Below are positions 29,797 through 39,154 of a stretch of 43,558 bases of DNA, one piece after another. The translations under genes and the position numbers were made by a program. The first letter of the stretch is position 1. Every line of letters begins with the position of its first letter. The notes beneath the pieces were generated by a model. The model saw only the letters and a program-made list of their open reading frames with translations. It was not told where the DNA came from and did not search any database. The DNA is from Planctomycetota bacterium (GTDB taxonomy: Bacteria > Planctomycetota > Planctomycetia > Pirellulales > UBA1268): contig QWPN01000131.1 of the NCBI GenBank assembly GCA_003671185.1, positions 1 through 43,558 on the forward strand. The letters are read 5' to 3'.

Positions 29797-31298
29797 GACG
29801 GGGCATAGCAGGCTGTGGATAAAGTCGTCTTCACATCCCCCGATCTGGCGCTAAACCTCGGCCATCGGCCCTGAGCCGATGAGTTGTGGCGGCCAAGGAG
29901 GGAAGCATGGCACTTGGGCATAGACGCCGGGAGCGGCAGATGGAGGCCTTCGTGGCGGCCTCCGACCTGCCGAAGACTCCCGGCCATCCGTTCTACACGG
30001 CTCTGAATCGGCTCCTGGCCGAGAACGGCTTCTATACGTTGGTCGAGAAGCTGTGTGCCCCCTACTACGCCGAGACGATGGGGCGGCCGGGCGTGCCCCC
30101 GGGCGTCTTCTTCCGGATGCTCTTCGTCGGGTACTTCGAGGGCCTGAAGTCGCATCGAGCGATCTCCTGGCGGTGCACCGATAGCCGGTCGCTCGGTGAG
30201 TTCCTCGGGCTTGCCCCCACCGATCCAGTGCCGAATCACTCCTGCGTGAGCAAGACGCACAAGCGGCTGCCGAAGGAGGTCTTTGACGAGGTCTTCCGCT
30301 TCATCCTCTCCGTCGCGGCCCACAAGGGGCTGTTGTGGGGCGAGGCGATCGGCATCGATTCGACGACGATCCAAGCCAACGCCTCGATGCGGTCGATCGT
30401 CCGCAAGGACTCTGGCAAGGGCTGGAAGGACTACACCCGGAAGCTCGCGAAGAAGGCGGGCCTCGACGATCCGACCGACGACGAACTGCGGCAGTTCGAC
30501 CGGAATCGCCCGGGAAAGAAGGTCTCCAACGACGATTGGGAGAACCCGCATGACCCTGACGCGACGATCACGTGGATGAAGGACGGCACGACACGAATGG
30601 CCTACAAGGTCGAGCACGCCGTCGACCTCGACACCGACATCGTGGTGGCTACGACAGTTCACACCGGCACCGCACCTGACACTGCCACGATCATCGACAC
30701 AGCGATCGACGCGGCAGTGAACGCAGGCCAGGCTGGAGCAGATCACGTGATCGAGGCGATTGTCGCCGACAAGGGGTATCACTCGACGAGAGTCGTCACG
30801 CTCGCCGCCGACCTGGGCATGCGGGCCTACATTCCCGAGCATGCTTCTCCACAGCAACGACGCTGGGTCGACAAGGATCCGAAAGAGAAGCATGCCGTCT
30901 ACTTGGCACGCAGGCGCACGAAGAGTGAACGAGGCAAGCAGCTCTGTAGGCTTCGCAGTGAACTCACCGAACGCTCGTTCGCTCATGTCTGCGACACCGG
31001 CGGGGCGAGACGAACGTGGTTGCGTGGACTCGCGAGCGTTGCGAAGCGGCACCTGATGATGGTCGCGGCGAGGAACCTCTCGACGATCATGCGGGCACTC
31101 ATCGGAATCGGCAGTCCGAGGAGCCTTCAAGGTCTCCGCGCGCTTCTGCAGCTTGCCCGGACTCACTTCGACCGGCTCGTATCGGCTTTAGAACGGCTGG
31201 TGATGGCGCTGGTCCGATATGGGGCGCGCCGCTCGACGGCCATCCGCGGATGACGATCAAGCCATCAACGACACGAAAAACCACTTTGGCGACGGGAC
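29797..31298 (+). mobile_element. IS1182-type insertion sequence, apparently complete
   Basis: A single transposase gene with short flanks and lower GC than the surroundings. Exact ends are not resolved. Candidate terminal segments are TGTGGATAAAG on the left (29814-29824) and, on the right, CGAAAAACCAC (31274-31284), whose reverse complement GTGGTTTTTCG shares GTGG-T with it. GTCCCG at 29790-29795 and its complement at 31293-31298 may mark outer limits. I found no convincing target-site duplication. The right side abuts the trpD stop codon. Confidence 0.7.
29907..31253 (+). CDS. IS1182-family DDE transposase
   Basis: A 448-residue transposase. The N-terminal DUF772-like domain includes HPFYTALNRLLAENGFYTLV and GVFFRMLFVGYFEGLKSHRA, then ISWRCTDSRSLGEFLGL. 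The DDE core has GEAIGIDSTTIQANASMRSI (first Asp), EAIVADKGYHSTRVVTLAAD (second Asp in the D.GY motif), and LTERSFAHVCDTGGARRTWL with the catalytic Glu, followed by the family-typical KRHLMMVAARNL. Translation starts at ATG 29907, preceded by a strong AGGAGGG; an in-frame GTG at 29886 is less likely. The frame is uninterrupted, so it may be active. The C-terminal tail is arginine- and leucine-rich. Confidence 0.93.
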   Translation: MALGHRRRERQMEAFVAASDLPKTPGHPFYTALNRLLAENGFYTLVEKLCAPYYAETMGRPGVPPGVFFRMLFVGYFEGLKSHRAISWRCTDSRSLGEFLGLAPTDPVPNHSCVSKTHKRLPKEVFDEVFRFILSVAAHKGLLWGEAIGIDSTTIQANASMRSIVRKDSGKGWKDYTRKLAKKAGLDDPTDDELRQFDRNRPGKKVSNDDWENPHDPDATITWMKDGTTRMAYKVEHAVDLDTDIVVATTVHTGTAPDTATIIDTAIDAAVNAGQAGADHVIEAIVADKGYHSTRVVTLAADLGMRAYIPEHASPQQRRWVDKDPKEKHAVYLARRRTKSERGKQLCRLRSELTERSFAHVCDTGGARRTWLRGLASVAKRHLMMVAARNLSTIMRALIGIGSPRSLQGLRALLQLARTHFDRLVSALERLVMALVRYGARRSTAIRG

Positions 31299-32426
31299 CT
31301 AGGCCGCCGGCACGTGGGAGAGGCGGGCGAAGTCGGCGAGCAGCCGGGCCGCCGCGCCTGAGTCGATGGCGCGTTCGGCGAGCGCTCGGGCCGCCGGGAG
31401 GTCCACGCCGCGGCCGGCGGCCCAGAGCACCGCGGCTGCATTGAGCACGACCACGTCACGCCGCGGGCCGCCGGCCCCGGATAACACGTCGCGGATCGCG
31501 GCCGCGCTCTCCGCCGGGCCCGCCACCGACAACTCGGCCATGTGCGTCACCGGCTGCGTCGCGAGCCCGAAATCCTCGGGTCTCCAGGAACGCTGTACGG
31601 TCGTGCCGGCGGTCACGTCGATCACATCGGTGGGGCCAAACAGGCTGACTTCGTCAAACGCGCCGCCACCGTCACCGGTATGCCCCGAGACGACGAGTGC
31701 CCGTGCGGCTCCCAGCATCCGTGCGGCCTCGGCCACCGGCTCCCGCGCCGCCGGCCGGCCCACGCCGATCACCTGCACCGTGGCACCCGCCGGATTGCAC
31801 AGCGGCCCCACCAGGTTGAACACGGTGGGACGACCCAACGACCGGCGCAGCGGCCCCACGCGGGCCATGGCGGGATGGTGGACCGGCGCCAGGCAGAAGC
31901 AGAGCCCGATCTCGCGCAGGCAGCGGGCCGACGCCGCTGGCGCCGCGTCGACTTTGACCCCGAGAGCTTCGAGCACGTCGGCCGAGCCGGTACGGCTGGA
32001 GACGGCGCGGTTGCCGTGCTTGGCCACAGGCTGACCGGCGGCCGCCACCACGAGCCCCGCGGCGGTCGAGATATTGAATGAACCGGATCCGTCGCCGCCG
32101 GTGCCGCAGGTGTCCGCCACCGTGATGGCGGCCCCAGGGACATCGACCCGCAGCATCCGCGCCCGGAGTGCCGCGGCCACGCCGGCCACCTCGGCGGCCG
32201 ACTCCCCGGCCTCCGCGAGGGCCACCAGCCAGCGGCCGAACAGCTCCAGGTCGACGGCATCGGCCAGCACGGCGTCAACGAGCCGACGGACGTCACCCTG
32301 CGCAGCCCGCCGGCCGCGTGCCAGGCCGTCGGTCCAGGCAGCCAACTCGGCCAGGAGCAGCGGCTGGCGGGAGGAGTCGCGCTCGTCGCTGTCGCCTGGT
32401 GCCATGGGAATGCCGCCGTGGGACAT
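31299..32426 (-). CDS. trpD: Anthranilate phosphoribosyltransferase
   Basis: Transfers phosphoribosyl from PRPP to anthranilate in tryptophan synthesis. Motifs: ADTCGTGGDGSGSFNISTAA (PRPP loop GTGGDG and N-[IV]-S-T), VAKHGNRAVSSRTGSADVLE (KHGNR..SS..GSAD.LE), FCLAPVHHPAMARVGPLRRS (F..AP.yHpAM) and LGRPTVFNLVGPLCNPAG (R.lG.RTiFN.lGPL.NPa). VVSGHTGDGGGAFDEVSLFG replaces the usual V.G..GLDE. The start is uncertain: ATG 32426 gives 375 residues and ATG 32405 gives 368; the frame to 32501 is not family-like. No other trp gene is adjacent. The TAG stop directly touches the right side of the insertion sequence, but the C-terminus appears intact. Confidence 0.93.
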   Translation of the reverse strand: MSHGGIPMAPGDSDERDSSRQPLLLAELAAWTDGLARGRRAAQGDVRRLVDAVLADAVDLELFGRWLVALAEAGESAAEVAGVAAALRARMLRVDVPGAAITVADTCGTGGDGSGSFNISTAAGLVVAAAGQPVAKHGNRAVSSRTGSADVLEALGVKVDAAPAASARCLREIGLCFCLAPVHHPAMARVGPLRRSLGRPTVFNLVGPLCNPAGATVQVIGVGRPAAREPVAEAARMLGAARALVVSGHTGDGGGAFDEVSLFGPTDVIDVTAGTTVQRSWRPEDFGLATQPVTHMAELSVAGPAESAAAIRDVLSGAGGPRRDVVVLNAAAVLWAAGRGVDLPAARALAERAIDSGAAARLLADFARLSHVPAA

Positions 32427-32509
32427 CCTGCAGATCCGCTTTCGGATACGATTCCGCTGCCGCCGAGATAGCCTACACCACGCCGAACACCACCGGAGCA
32501 CCCGCCCCC

Positions 32510-33463
32510 GTGCCGCCGATCCTCACGCCGCGCAAGGTGATCATCGACGTCGACCCTGGCATTGACGACGCCGTGGCGCTGACAATGGCCCTGTTCGATC
32601 CCCGCCTCGACGTTGTGGCGGTGACCGCCGTGGGGGGCAACGTGCCGCCGCAGCAGGCCACGGCCAACCTGCAGTCGCTGGTGGCCTATCTCGATCCGCC
32701 GCGGCTGCCGCGCATCGGGGGCGCGGCCGACGACGTAGTGTTGCCGGAGCGGCCCTACAGCATGCACGGCAGCGACGGCCTGGGGGGCTTGGAACTGCCC
32801 CGAGTCGCGCTGCATGGCGGGCACGCCTCGGAGAAGGTGATGTATGAGTGCCTCAAGGCCCATCCACGGGAGATCACGATCCTGGCGCTGGGGCCGCTCA
32901 CGAACGTGTCCCGCGTGCTGGCCCGCGACCCCGGGATCGCCGAGTTGATCGGCGACATCCTCATCTGCGGTGGCACCGTGCACGCTGCCGGCAACGCCAC
33001 CCCCGCCGCCGATTTCAACTTCTTCTGCGATCCGCGCGCCGCCCGTCACGTGGTGGGAGAGCCGGTGACGAAGACGCTCCTGCCGTTGGAGACCTCGGCA
33101 CAGGTGATGCTCGGCTTCGGCCTGCTGGACGAACTGCCCGACGCCTTCTCGCGGGCCGGAAAAATCCTGCGCAGCATGCTGGGGCACGCTTTCCGCGCCC
33201 ACAGGCAGATCCTGGGCAGCGAAGGCGTCTGCCTGCACGACGTTGCGGCACTCGTGGCACTGACGAACCCGGAACTCTTCGAGCGGACGACCGTGGCGGC
33301 CGACGTGGAGACGGCCGGGGACCTGACGGCGGGGATGCTCGTGGTCGACCGGCGGCAGATCCGCCAGTGGCGGCCCAACGCCGACCTGCTGGTGGGCTGC
33401 GACGCGGCCGCCGTGCAGGACTGCATCCTGCGCGGTTTTGCCGCCGCCGCCGCCGTGACGTAG
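32510..33463 (+). CDS. Inosine-uridine-type nucleoside hydrolase
   Basis: Hydrolyses the N-glycosidic bond of ribonucleosides for salvage. The start is GTG 32510 with CCGGAGC upstream, giving 317 residues, the usual IunH length. The calcium-binding N-terminal signature is KVIIDVDPGIDDAVALTMAL (D-x-D-x-x-x-D-D). Also seen are VVAVTAVGGNVPPQQATANL, ITILALGPLTNVSRVL (LALGPLTN), ILICGGTVHAAGNATPAADF and NFFCDPRAARHVV (EfN...DPeAA), and CLHDVAALVAL with the C-terminal D and H. The purine or pyrimidine preference is not readable. It diverges from trpD across about 80 bp and converges on the HtrA-like gene. Confidence 0.93.
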   Translation: MPPILTPRKVIIDVDPGIDDAVALTMALFDPRLDVVAVTAVGGNVPPQQATANLQSLVAYLDPPRLPRIGGAADDVVLPERPYSMHGSDGLGGLELPRVALHGGHASEKVMYECLKAHPREITILALGPLTNVSRVLARDPGIAELIGDILICGGTVHAAGNATPAADFNFFCDPRAARHVVGEPVTKTLLPLETSAQVMLGFGLLDELPDAFSRAGKILRSMLGHAFRAHRQILGSEGVCLHDVAALVALTNPELFERTTVAADVETAGDLTAGMLVVDRRQIRQWRPNADLLVGCDAAAVQDCILRGFAAAAAVT

Positions 33464-33494
33464 CCGGCTGCCGTCGTCGTCCTGCGGCCTGAGA

Positions 33495-34688
33495 TCACTT
33501 GGCCGCGTTTTCGAAATCCTTGCGGGCGGCCACCGGCATGCGCAGCGTGAGCCGCTGCCGGTCGCGGAAGATCACCAGTTCGATCGTCGCGTCGACGGGG
33601 GTCGTGCTCACCAGGCTCAGCAGGTGATCGTCGTCCTCGACGGGCGTGCCGTCGTACTCCAGGATCACGTCGTCGGGACGGATGCCGGCCGCGTCGGCCG
33701 GCGAATTGCGGATCAAAGACTCCACCCGCGCGCCGATCGACCGCACCATGCCCAGGCGATGAGCCGCCTGCTGCCTGAAATCCTTGTCGAGCGAGACGCC
33801 CAGGTAGGCCCGGGCCACGGAGCCGTTCTCCACCAGTTGGCGCGCCACGAACATCACCATGGAGATCGGGATCGCGAACCCGATTCCCTCGCTGCCGCCG
33901 GAGTTGCTGGCGATCGCCGTGTTCAGGCCCACCACTTCGCCGCGCAGGTTGACGAGCGGCCCACCGCTGTTGCCCGGGTTGATCGCCGCATCTGTCTGGA
34001 TGAAGTCCTGGAACTTGACGGTGCCTTCCCCCAGTTCCAGGTCGCGGCGGCCCTTGGCTGAGACGATGCCCAGCGTGATCGAGTGCGCGAGTCCGAACGG
34101 GCTGCCGATGGCCAGCACGGTGTCGCCGATCTGCACGCTGTCGCCCCCGGCCAGTCGGGCCGGCTGCAGATCGGGGGCCTTGATTTGCAGCACGGCGATA
34201 TCGGTGGCGGCGTCGGACCAGGAACGCACCGGTCGCAGTTCGCGACCGTCGTCGAGGCGGATGGCGATGTCGTCCAGGTCGGCGCGGTGCACGACGTGCC
34301 GGTTGGTGATCACCACCGTACGGTCGGCGACGGTGGCAATCACGCCCGAGCCGGCCTCTTCCTGGGTCACCCGGCCGTTGCGCGGCCGGGACAGCGGCTT
34401 GGTGGCGCCGATGTGCACGACCGTAGGCCGGAGCAGCTTGGTGAGGCGGCGCAGCTGGATGGCCTGCTGCTCGAGCCGTTCGGCGTCACGGCCGGCCTGC
34501 TCGTAGAGCTTGTCGCGCTCCGCGGCCGTGAGCCGCGTCGGCCGCATCGGGTCGACCCGCTCGCCATCTTCGGCCGCAGCCGATTTCACCGGTGCCAGCG
34601 GCAGCGGGTCGTCGGCCTGAACGGACGGCGCCAGGGCCGCGACCGATCCCGCCAGCAGGCAGGCGAGCACGGGGTGGCTGAAACTCAT
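33495..34688 (-). CDS. HtrA/DegP-like periplasmic serine protease
   Basis: An envelope stress protease of 397 residues with signal peptide (FSHPVLACLLAGSVAALAPS, then VQA). The trypsin-like domain has the catalytic triad: VVITNRHVVHRADLDDIAIR (His ~131), SDAATDIAVLQIKAPDLQP (Asp ~163) and QTDAAINPGNSGGPLVNLRG (Ser ~241). One PDZ domain follows (ARVESLIRNSPADAAGIRPD, DVILEYDGTPVEDDDHLLSL). A short coiled segment (ERLEQQAIQLRRLTKLLRPT) precedes the protease. A single PDZ fits the DegS/HhoA-type arrangement rather than DegP with two. It lies 55 bp after the DksA-type gene on the same strand. Confidence 0.94.
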   Translation of the reverse strand: MSFSHPVLACLLAGSVAALAPSVQADDPLPLAPVKSAAAEDGERVDPMRPTRLTAAERDKLYEQAGRDAERLEQQAIQLRRLTKLLRPTVVHIGATKPLSRPRNGRVTQEEAGSGVIATVADRTVVITNRHVVHRADLDDIAIRLDDGRELRPVRSWSDAATDIAVLQIKAPDLQPARLAGGDSVQIGDTVLAIGSPFGLAHSITLGIVSAKGRRDLELGEGTVKFQDFIQTDAAINPGNSGGPLVNLRGEVVGLNTAIASNSGGSEGIGFAIPISMVMFVARQLVENGSVARAYLGVSLDKDFRQQAAHRLGMVRSIGARVESLIRNSPADAAGIRPDDVILEYDGTPVEDDDHLLSLVSTTPVDATIELVIFRDRQRLTLRMPVAARKDFENAAK

Positions 34689-34743
34689 GGCGGGCTCGCA
34701 GCGGACGGGAGATGACGCGAACCCAGCATATCCCGGCCGGGAT

Positions 34744-35166
34744 TCACAGTTCCAGTTCGCTGCTCATCGACTCCTCGCCAGCCTCGTCCCCGGTCCGCCG
34801 CGGAACGGCACCCGACCCCGACCGCTCCACCTCACGCTGGCATTCGATGCACATCGTGGCGTAGGGCAGGGCGTCGAGACGGGCCATGGGAATTCGGCCG
34901 CCGCACACCTCGCACTGGCCATATTGGCCGGCCTTCATCCGCTCTAGGGCGTTCTCGATGTTGGCCAATTCGCGGCTTTCGACCTCCGCCAACTGGGAAC
35001 TTATCTCGTCCTGTGCGGAGTCGTAGGCGGCGTCGATGACGTCGCCCGGCGACTCGCTGCGGAGTTCCTTGAGCAAGGACAGATCGCCGGCAAGGGCGCT
35101 GCGCAGGGCGTCGCGCCGCCGTACAAGGATCGCCCGCAGATTCACCAACGCGTCTTTTCGGGCCAT
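34744..35166 (-). CDS. DksA/TraR-family zinc-finger protein
   Basis: A 140-residue protein related to the RNA polymerase secondary-channel regulator DksA. It has a predicted N-terminal coiled coil (LRAILVRRRDALRSALAGDL and SLLKELRSE, then SQLAEVESRELANIENALER) and a C4 zinc finger, CEVCGGRIPMARLDALPYAT with MCIECQREVE, matching C-x2-C-x17-C-x2-C. The acidic tip motif D-x-x-D-A is present in a variant form (GDVIDAAYDSAQDE). A glutamate-rich tail ends the protein. A TAAGGAG Shine-Dalgarno lies upstream of the ATG. It sits between a SOUL-type gene and the HtrA-like gene, all on the minus strand. Confidence 0.9.
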   Translation of the reverse strand: MARKDALVNLRAILVRRRDALRSALAGDLSLLKELRSESPGDVIDAAYDSAQDEISSQLAEVESRELANIENALERMKAGQYGQCEVCGGRIPMARLDALPYATMCIECQREVERSGSGAVPRRTGDEAGEESMSSELEL

Positions 35167-35369
35167 GATCGCCGCTCCTTACCCCTCATGCGGGGCGCTC
35201 CGAAACCGACCGGATTCAACCGGCCGCAACCAATACTACGGGGGTTGGGGAGGGATGGTTCACGCAAGGAGGATCGGCAGGAGTTCTGCCGAAAATACAC
35301 CGAAATGCGGTCGTGACAGTTGGGGTGGGCGGGGCGAACCCTGCGGGCGCCCCGGACGGCTTGGCCCGG

Positions 35370-36029
35370 TCACTCGGGGGCCGGCGACTGTGCCGGAGGC
35401 GGGGATGCCGCCACGGGTATCTGCACCTCGGCGTATTTGAGCAGTCCGGGCACGAACGGGCTGTTGTACGCGAGCGTGCGGGGTGGGCCGGCGGCGGTCC
35501 ATTCGGGGTGGTCGGCCAGCCATTCCTGCAACCGTTCGCGGCCGCGGCCGAACGTGCGTTCGGTGTACGACCCGCGGACCCCGATGGAGACGACCGTGGT
35601 GGCCGGCACATCCTCCACGACGACGCCTGCATCGCCGGGATCAGGTCCCGCCGCGCCGATCTCCGGCGTGGCATACAGGAACGCCATCGATGCCGAGGGT
35701 GAACCGCCCCCCCCGGGTTCCGGCGCCGACATTTCCACCGGTGCGGTCATGGCGATGTCGTGCCGTTTGATGTGGCGAAAGAGACGCATGAACACGGAGT
35801 CGACCCCGCGGTCGTCCGCGGCCGCGCGGGCCAGGCGGTGGGCGGGATACTCCTTGATGACGACCTGCCCCACGGGGCCCGGCGTGGGAAAACCCCGCGG
35901 CATCTTCGCCTCCGCGATCATCATCGGCCTGGGCGGCGGCCCGGCTTCCTCCGCGGCCCGGGCCGGCGGCCGACCCAGCCACCCGGCGGCGGTGGCGAGA
36001 ACGGCGATCAGACAGCGGCGTGGCGACAT
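35370..36029 (-). CDS. SOUL-family heme-binding protein, exported
   Basis: A 219-residue protein with a signal peptide (SPRRCLIAVLATAAGWLGRP, then PARAAEE) and a SOUL/HBP domain. FMRLFRHIKRHDIAMTAPVE carries the family F..L..YI....IaMTaPV motif, preceded by VVIKEYPAHRLARA (v.Ye.y....) and followed by MAFLYAT (..F.lP). The C-terminal AYNSPFVPGLLKYAEVQIPV matches the aYd.P..p...r..Ev.i.. ending. SOUL proteins bind tetrapyrroles; function in bacteria is poorly known. The ATG at 36029 has GGGAG upstream; the frame to 36098 would overlap the decarboxylase gene. It is 32 bp downstream of that gene and may be the last gene of the operon. Confidence 0.88.
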   Translation of the reverse strand: MSPRRCLIAVLATAAGWLGRPPARAAEEAGPPPRPMMIAEAKMPRGFPTPGPVGQVVIKEYPAHRLARAAADDRGVDSVFMRLFRHIKRHDIAMTAPVEMSAPEPGGGGSPSASMAFLYATPEIGAAGPDPGDAGVVVEDVPATTVVSIGVRGSYTERTFGRGRERLQEWLADHPEWTAAGPPRTLAYNSPFVPGLLKYAEVQIPVAASPPPAQSPAPE

Positions 36030-36061
36030 GGTTCGGCTCCCGGGAAACCTGCGTGGCAATG

Positions 36062-37534
36062 CTATGCCGAGCCGGCCAGGGCGGCGAGGGTGCGCCACAC
36101 CTGCTCGACGTGCCGTCGTTCAGTGAGCGGGCCGCCGATGGCCAAGCGGAGGGCGAATCGGCCCGCCACTCGGGCGTGGCTCAGGCAGGCCGCTCCCGTG
36201 GCATTGACGCGATCGAGCAGGTCCCGAGACGTCTCGTCGCCGGATCGCAGGGCGAAGCAGACGAGCGACAGGCTCGGCTCCGCGAGCAGTTCGAACCGCG
36301 GGTCGCCACGCAGCATGGCGGCGAACTCCCCCGCCCAGGTCACGTGGTCGCGGATTCGCGCCCGCAGCGCCTCTGCGCCGAGCATGCGCAGTGTCATCCA
36401 CAGCTTGAGCGCCCGGAAGCGCCGCCCCAGCGGCACCTGCCAGTCGCTGTAGTCGATCACGCCGCCCGCATCGCTGGCCGCGTTCCGCAAATAATCGGGC
36501 TTCGTGGAGAGCGCGCGGACGAGGGCCGTGCGGTCGGCGACCCACAGTGCGTGGCAGTCGAAGTTCACGAGCAGCCACTTGTGCGGGTTGAAGCCCCAGC
36601 TGTCGGCGGCCTCAGCGCCGGCCAGGAGCGGGCCGCGGAACTCGGGGCACAGGGCGGCCGCGCCAGCCCAGGCCGCATCGACGTGAAGCCAGGCGGCGTG
36701 CCGGGCCGCGACGGCGGCGATGGCGGGCACCGGATCGACGGCCCCCGAGGCGGTCGTGCCCACCGTGGCCACCACGAAGCAGGGGCGCCTGCCGGCCCCG
36801 GCATCCTCGTCCATGGCCCTGGCCAGCGCGGCGGGATCCATGCCGCCACCGGCGCCGGGAATGCGACGCAGCCACTGGCGGCCGATGCCGGCGATGCCGG
36901 CAGCCTTCTCCACGCTGGAGTGCGCGTCGACGCTGGCGTAGACCACGAGGGGCCGGGCGTCCTGGTCGACGCCGGTCGCATTCGAGCGCAGGTCGGTCGC
37001 CCGCTCCCGCGCCGCCACCAGCGCGCAGAGCAGGCCGCTCGATGCCGAGTCCTGGATCACGCCGCCACCGGCGCCAGTGCTCGCGAACCGAACGGGCAGC
37101 CCGAGCAGGTCGCGGAGCCAGTCGAGCACGAGCGTCTCCAGTTCCGTGCAGGCAGGTGACGTGGCCCACAGCATCCCCTGTACGCCGAGGCCGGCGGCCA
37201 GCAGTTCACCGAGGATCGACGGGCCACACGTGCTGGCCGGAAACCAGCCGAAGAATGCCGGATGCTGCCAGTGCGTCAGCCCGGGGAGGATGACGCGGTC
37301 GGCGTCGGCGAGTACGTCGGCCAGCGGTTCCGGGGCCTCGGGAGCGCGGGAGGGCAGGTGCGACCGCACCCAGCCAGGCGCGACGGACGAAAGCACCGGT
37401 CGACGCTCGACCGCCGACCAGTAATCGGCGATCCAGTCGACGACGGCCCGCCCCTCGACACGGAACCGCTCGGGGTCGAAGGCAGGGACACGGTCGGGCG
37501 CGGAGGATGGAGGGGCGGCCTCGTCGTCGTTCAT
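36062..37534 (-). CDS. Group II PLP-dependent amino acid decarboxylase (aromatic-L-amino-acid type)
   Basis: A 490-residue decarboxylase of the DDC/TyDC/HDC family. The N-terminus has FRVEGRAVVDWIADYWSAVE and RPVLSSVAPGWVRSHLPSRA, then LPGLTHWQHPAFFGWFPAST (tHW.hP.F..y.p). The Schiff-base lysine is in DSWGFNPHKWLLVNFDCHAL (NPHKW, near residue 318). Also present are VDAHSSVEKAAGIAGIG, FVVATVGTTASGAVDPVPAI and WLHVDAAWAGAAALCPEFR (H.DAAwaG). This pattern fits aromatic L-amino acid decarboxylases, but the preferred substrate cannot be set. Its start overlaps the yjbQ stop by four bases, so it is translated from the same mRNA. Confidence 0.92.
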   Translation of the reverse strand: MNDDEAAPPSSAPDRVPAFDPERFRVEGRAVVDWIADYWSAVERRPVLSSVAPGWVRSHLPSRAPEAPEPLADVLADADRVILPGLTHWQHPAFFGWFPASTCGPSILGELLAAGLGVQGMLWATSPACTELETLVLDWLRDLLGLPVRFASTGAGGGVIQDSASSGLLCALVAARERATDLRSNATGVDQDARPLVVYASVDAHSSVEKAAGIAGIGRQWLRRIPGAGGGMDPAALARAMDEDAGAGRRPCFVVATVGTTASGAVDPVPAIAAVAARHAAWLHVDAAWAGAAALCPEFRGPLLAGAEAADSWGFNPHKWLLVNFDCHALWVADRTALVRALSTKPDYLRNAASDAGGVIDYSDWQVPLGRRFRALKLWMTLRMLGAEALRARIRDHVTWAGEFAAMLRGDPRFELLAEPSLSLVCFALRSGDETSRDLLDRVNATGAACLSHARVAGRFALRLAIGGPLTERRHVEQVWRTLAALAGSA

Positions 37535-37956
37535 GCGTCACCGTGGGCGGTGAGCAGGAGCCGGCGGCCACCGGCTCGGTCACGGTGCTCGCACAGGTAG
37601 ATGCCCTGCCAGGTGCCCAGTACCAGCCTGCCCTCCCGGATGGGAACGGTCACGGAGCAGCCGATCATCGATGCCTTCACGTGCGCCGGCATGTCGTCTG
37701 GTCCTTCCATGGTGTGCACGTAGGGCAGATCCTCGCTGGCGACCGCGTTGAAGGCCATCTCCAGGTCGCGGGGCACGTCGGGGTCGGCATTCTCGTTGAT
37801 CGACAGGCTGGCCGACGTGTGCTGGATGAAGACGTGCAGCAGACCCACGCGCCAGGCCGGCATGTCGCGCAGCGCCGCCTCGATCTCGCCGGTGACGAGG
37901 TGAAAACCGCGGCTCCGGGGGGCGAGGCGGATCTCCCGCTGCAGCCAGGCAGTCAT
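37531..37956 (-). CDS. yjbQ: YjbQ family protein (UPF0047)
   Basis: A 141-residue protein of the secondary thiamine-phosphate synthase enzyme family (YjbQ/UPF0047). Conserved blocks are VFIQHTSASLSINENADPDV (HTSa.l.iNEnadpdV..Dl), LPYVHTMEGPDDMPAHVKAS (H..eg.dn...HiKa.l.G), MIGCSVTVPIREGRLVLGTW and GTWQGIYLCEHRDRAGGR (lGtWQ.i.l.E.dg). Thiamine-phosphate synthase activity was reported for some members; the cellular role is unsettled. Four-base overlaps occur on both sides, with the beta-propeller gene upstream (37953-37956) and the decarboxylase downstream (37531-37534). The longer open frame to 39135 is out of register with the propeller gene and is not coding. Confidence 0.93.
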   Translation of the reverse strand: MTAWLQREIRLAPRSRGFHLVTGEIEAALRDMPAWRVGLLHVFIQHTSASLSINENADPDVPRDLEMAFNAVASEDLPYVHTMEGPDDMPAHVKASMIGCSVTVPIREGRLVLGTWQGIYLCEHRDRAGGRRLLLTAHGDA

Positions 37957-39154
37957 CGGCCGTGCTCCTCCGCGAAACACCACACCGTGCCGTCGTCCGA
38001 GGCGATCACGATCCGCCCAGCGGCGGCGGCCGCCCCGGCACCGAAGCCGCCGCCGGCGTCGAACTCCCAGAGGGTTTCGCCCGTCGCGGCATCGATGATC
38101 GCCACCTTGCCGGCCGCGTCGGCCACGACCGCCGCCGGCCGGGGATCCTCCGTGCCGCGGGCGGCGTTCACGATCACCGGCGCCGCATCCACGCGTCCGC
38201 GCATCGGCCGCCTCCAGCGTTTGCCGCCGTCCGCCAGGGCGAAGGCCTCCACGGCCTTGCCCCGCGAACCGACGATCGCCAGGTCGCCGGCCAACGCCGC
38301 GCTCGAGCGGTATGACTGCCCCGCAGCGGCCTGCGCTCTCCAGGCCACGGCGGCCTGCACGAAGTCGATCGCGAAGAAGGCGCCCCCTTCGGTGCCGAAA
38401 AACACCCGGTCGGCGCTGGCCGCCGGCGTCGTGCCGGTGGGACCGTCGATCGGCACCGTCGCCGCCTCCTTGCCAGTGTCCGCGTCGATGACGTGCAGGC
38501 GGCCGTCGCAGCCGGCGATGAACACGCGGTCGCCGGCGGCACCCCGGGCCACGGTGGGCGAGCAGCGGATCTGGTCGGCGATCGAGTGCTTCCAGATCAG
38601 CTCGCCGTCGGCGAGCGCGAGGCAGGAGAGCGACGCATCCTGCGAGCCGACCAGCACACGGTCGCCAGTGGGCCCGGCGATGATCGTCGGGCCGCCGGAG
38701 ATCTCCCCTTCGGTGACGTATTCCCAGACCGGCGCGCCCGAGCCACGATCGAACGCCCGCACGATGCCGGTGTCGTCGCCCACGATCACGAGCCGGTGCG
38801 CCGGGTCGGACGACAGGGCCGCTGCCGAGGGGAATCCGCCCTGTTCTGTCCTGAAGGTCCAGCGGGTGGCGCCGTCGTCGAGAGCCAGGGCATGGAACGT
38901 GCCGTCGAGATCGCCCACGTAGAGCATGCCGTCGGCGATCACCGGCACGGCGCCGAAGGCGGTCTTGTCGAACTCCCGGTGCCAGGCTTCGGCGAGCGGC
39001 AACCGCAGCACGAGCGCGGACCGGCCGCTGCCGCTGGGGCAGCCGCGGGCCATCGGCCAGATGTGGGCGGGCGCCGCGTCGAATTCGGGATCGGCGGGCA
39101 AGACGGGTGCCGCCACCAAGGCCGCCAGGATGCACAGGAGTCGCGCTGCGATCG

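Noticed and set aside
37531-39135. 534-codon fusion of YjbQ with an upstream Arg-rich domain
   Set aside because: The upstream part is the propeller gene read out of frame; YjbQ starts at the ATG at 37956 with the usual 141-residue length.
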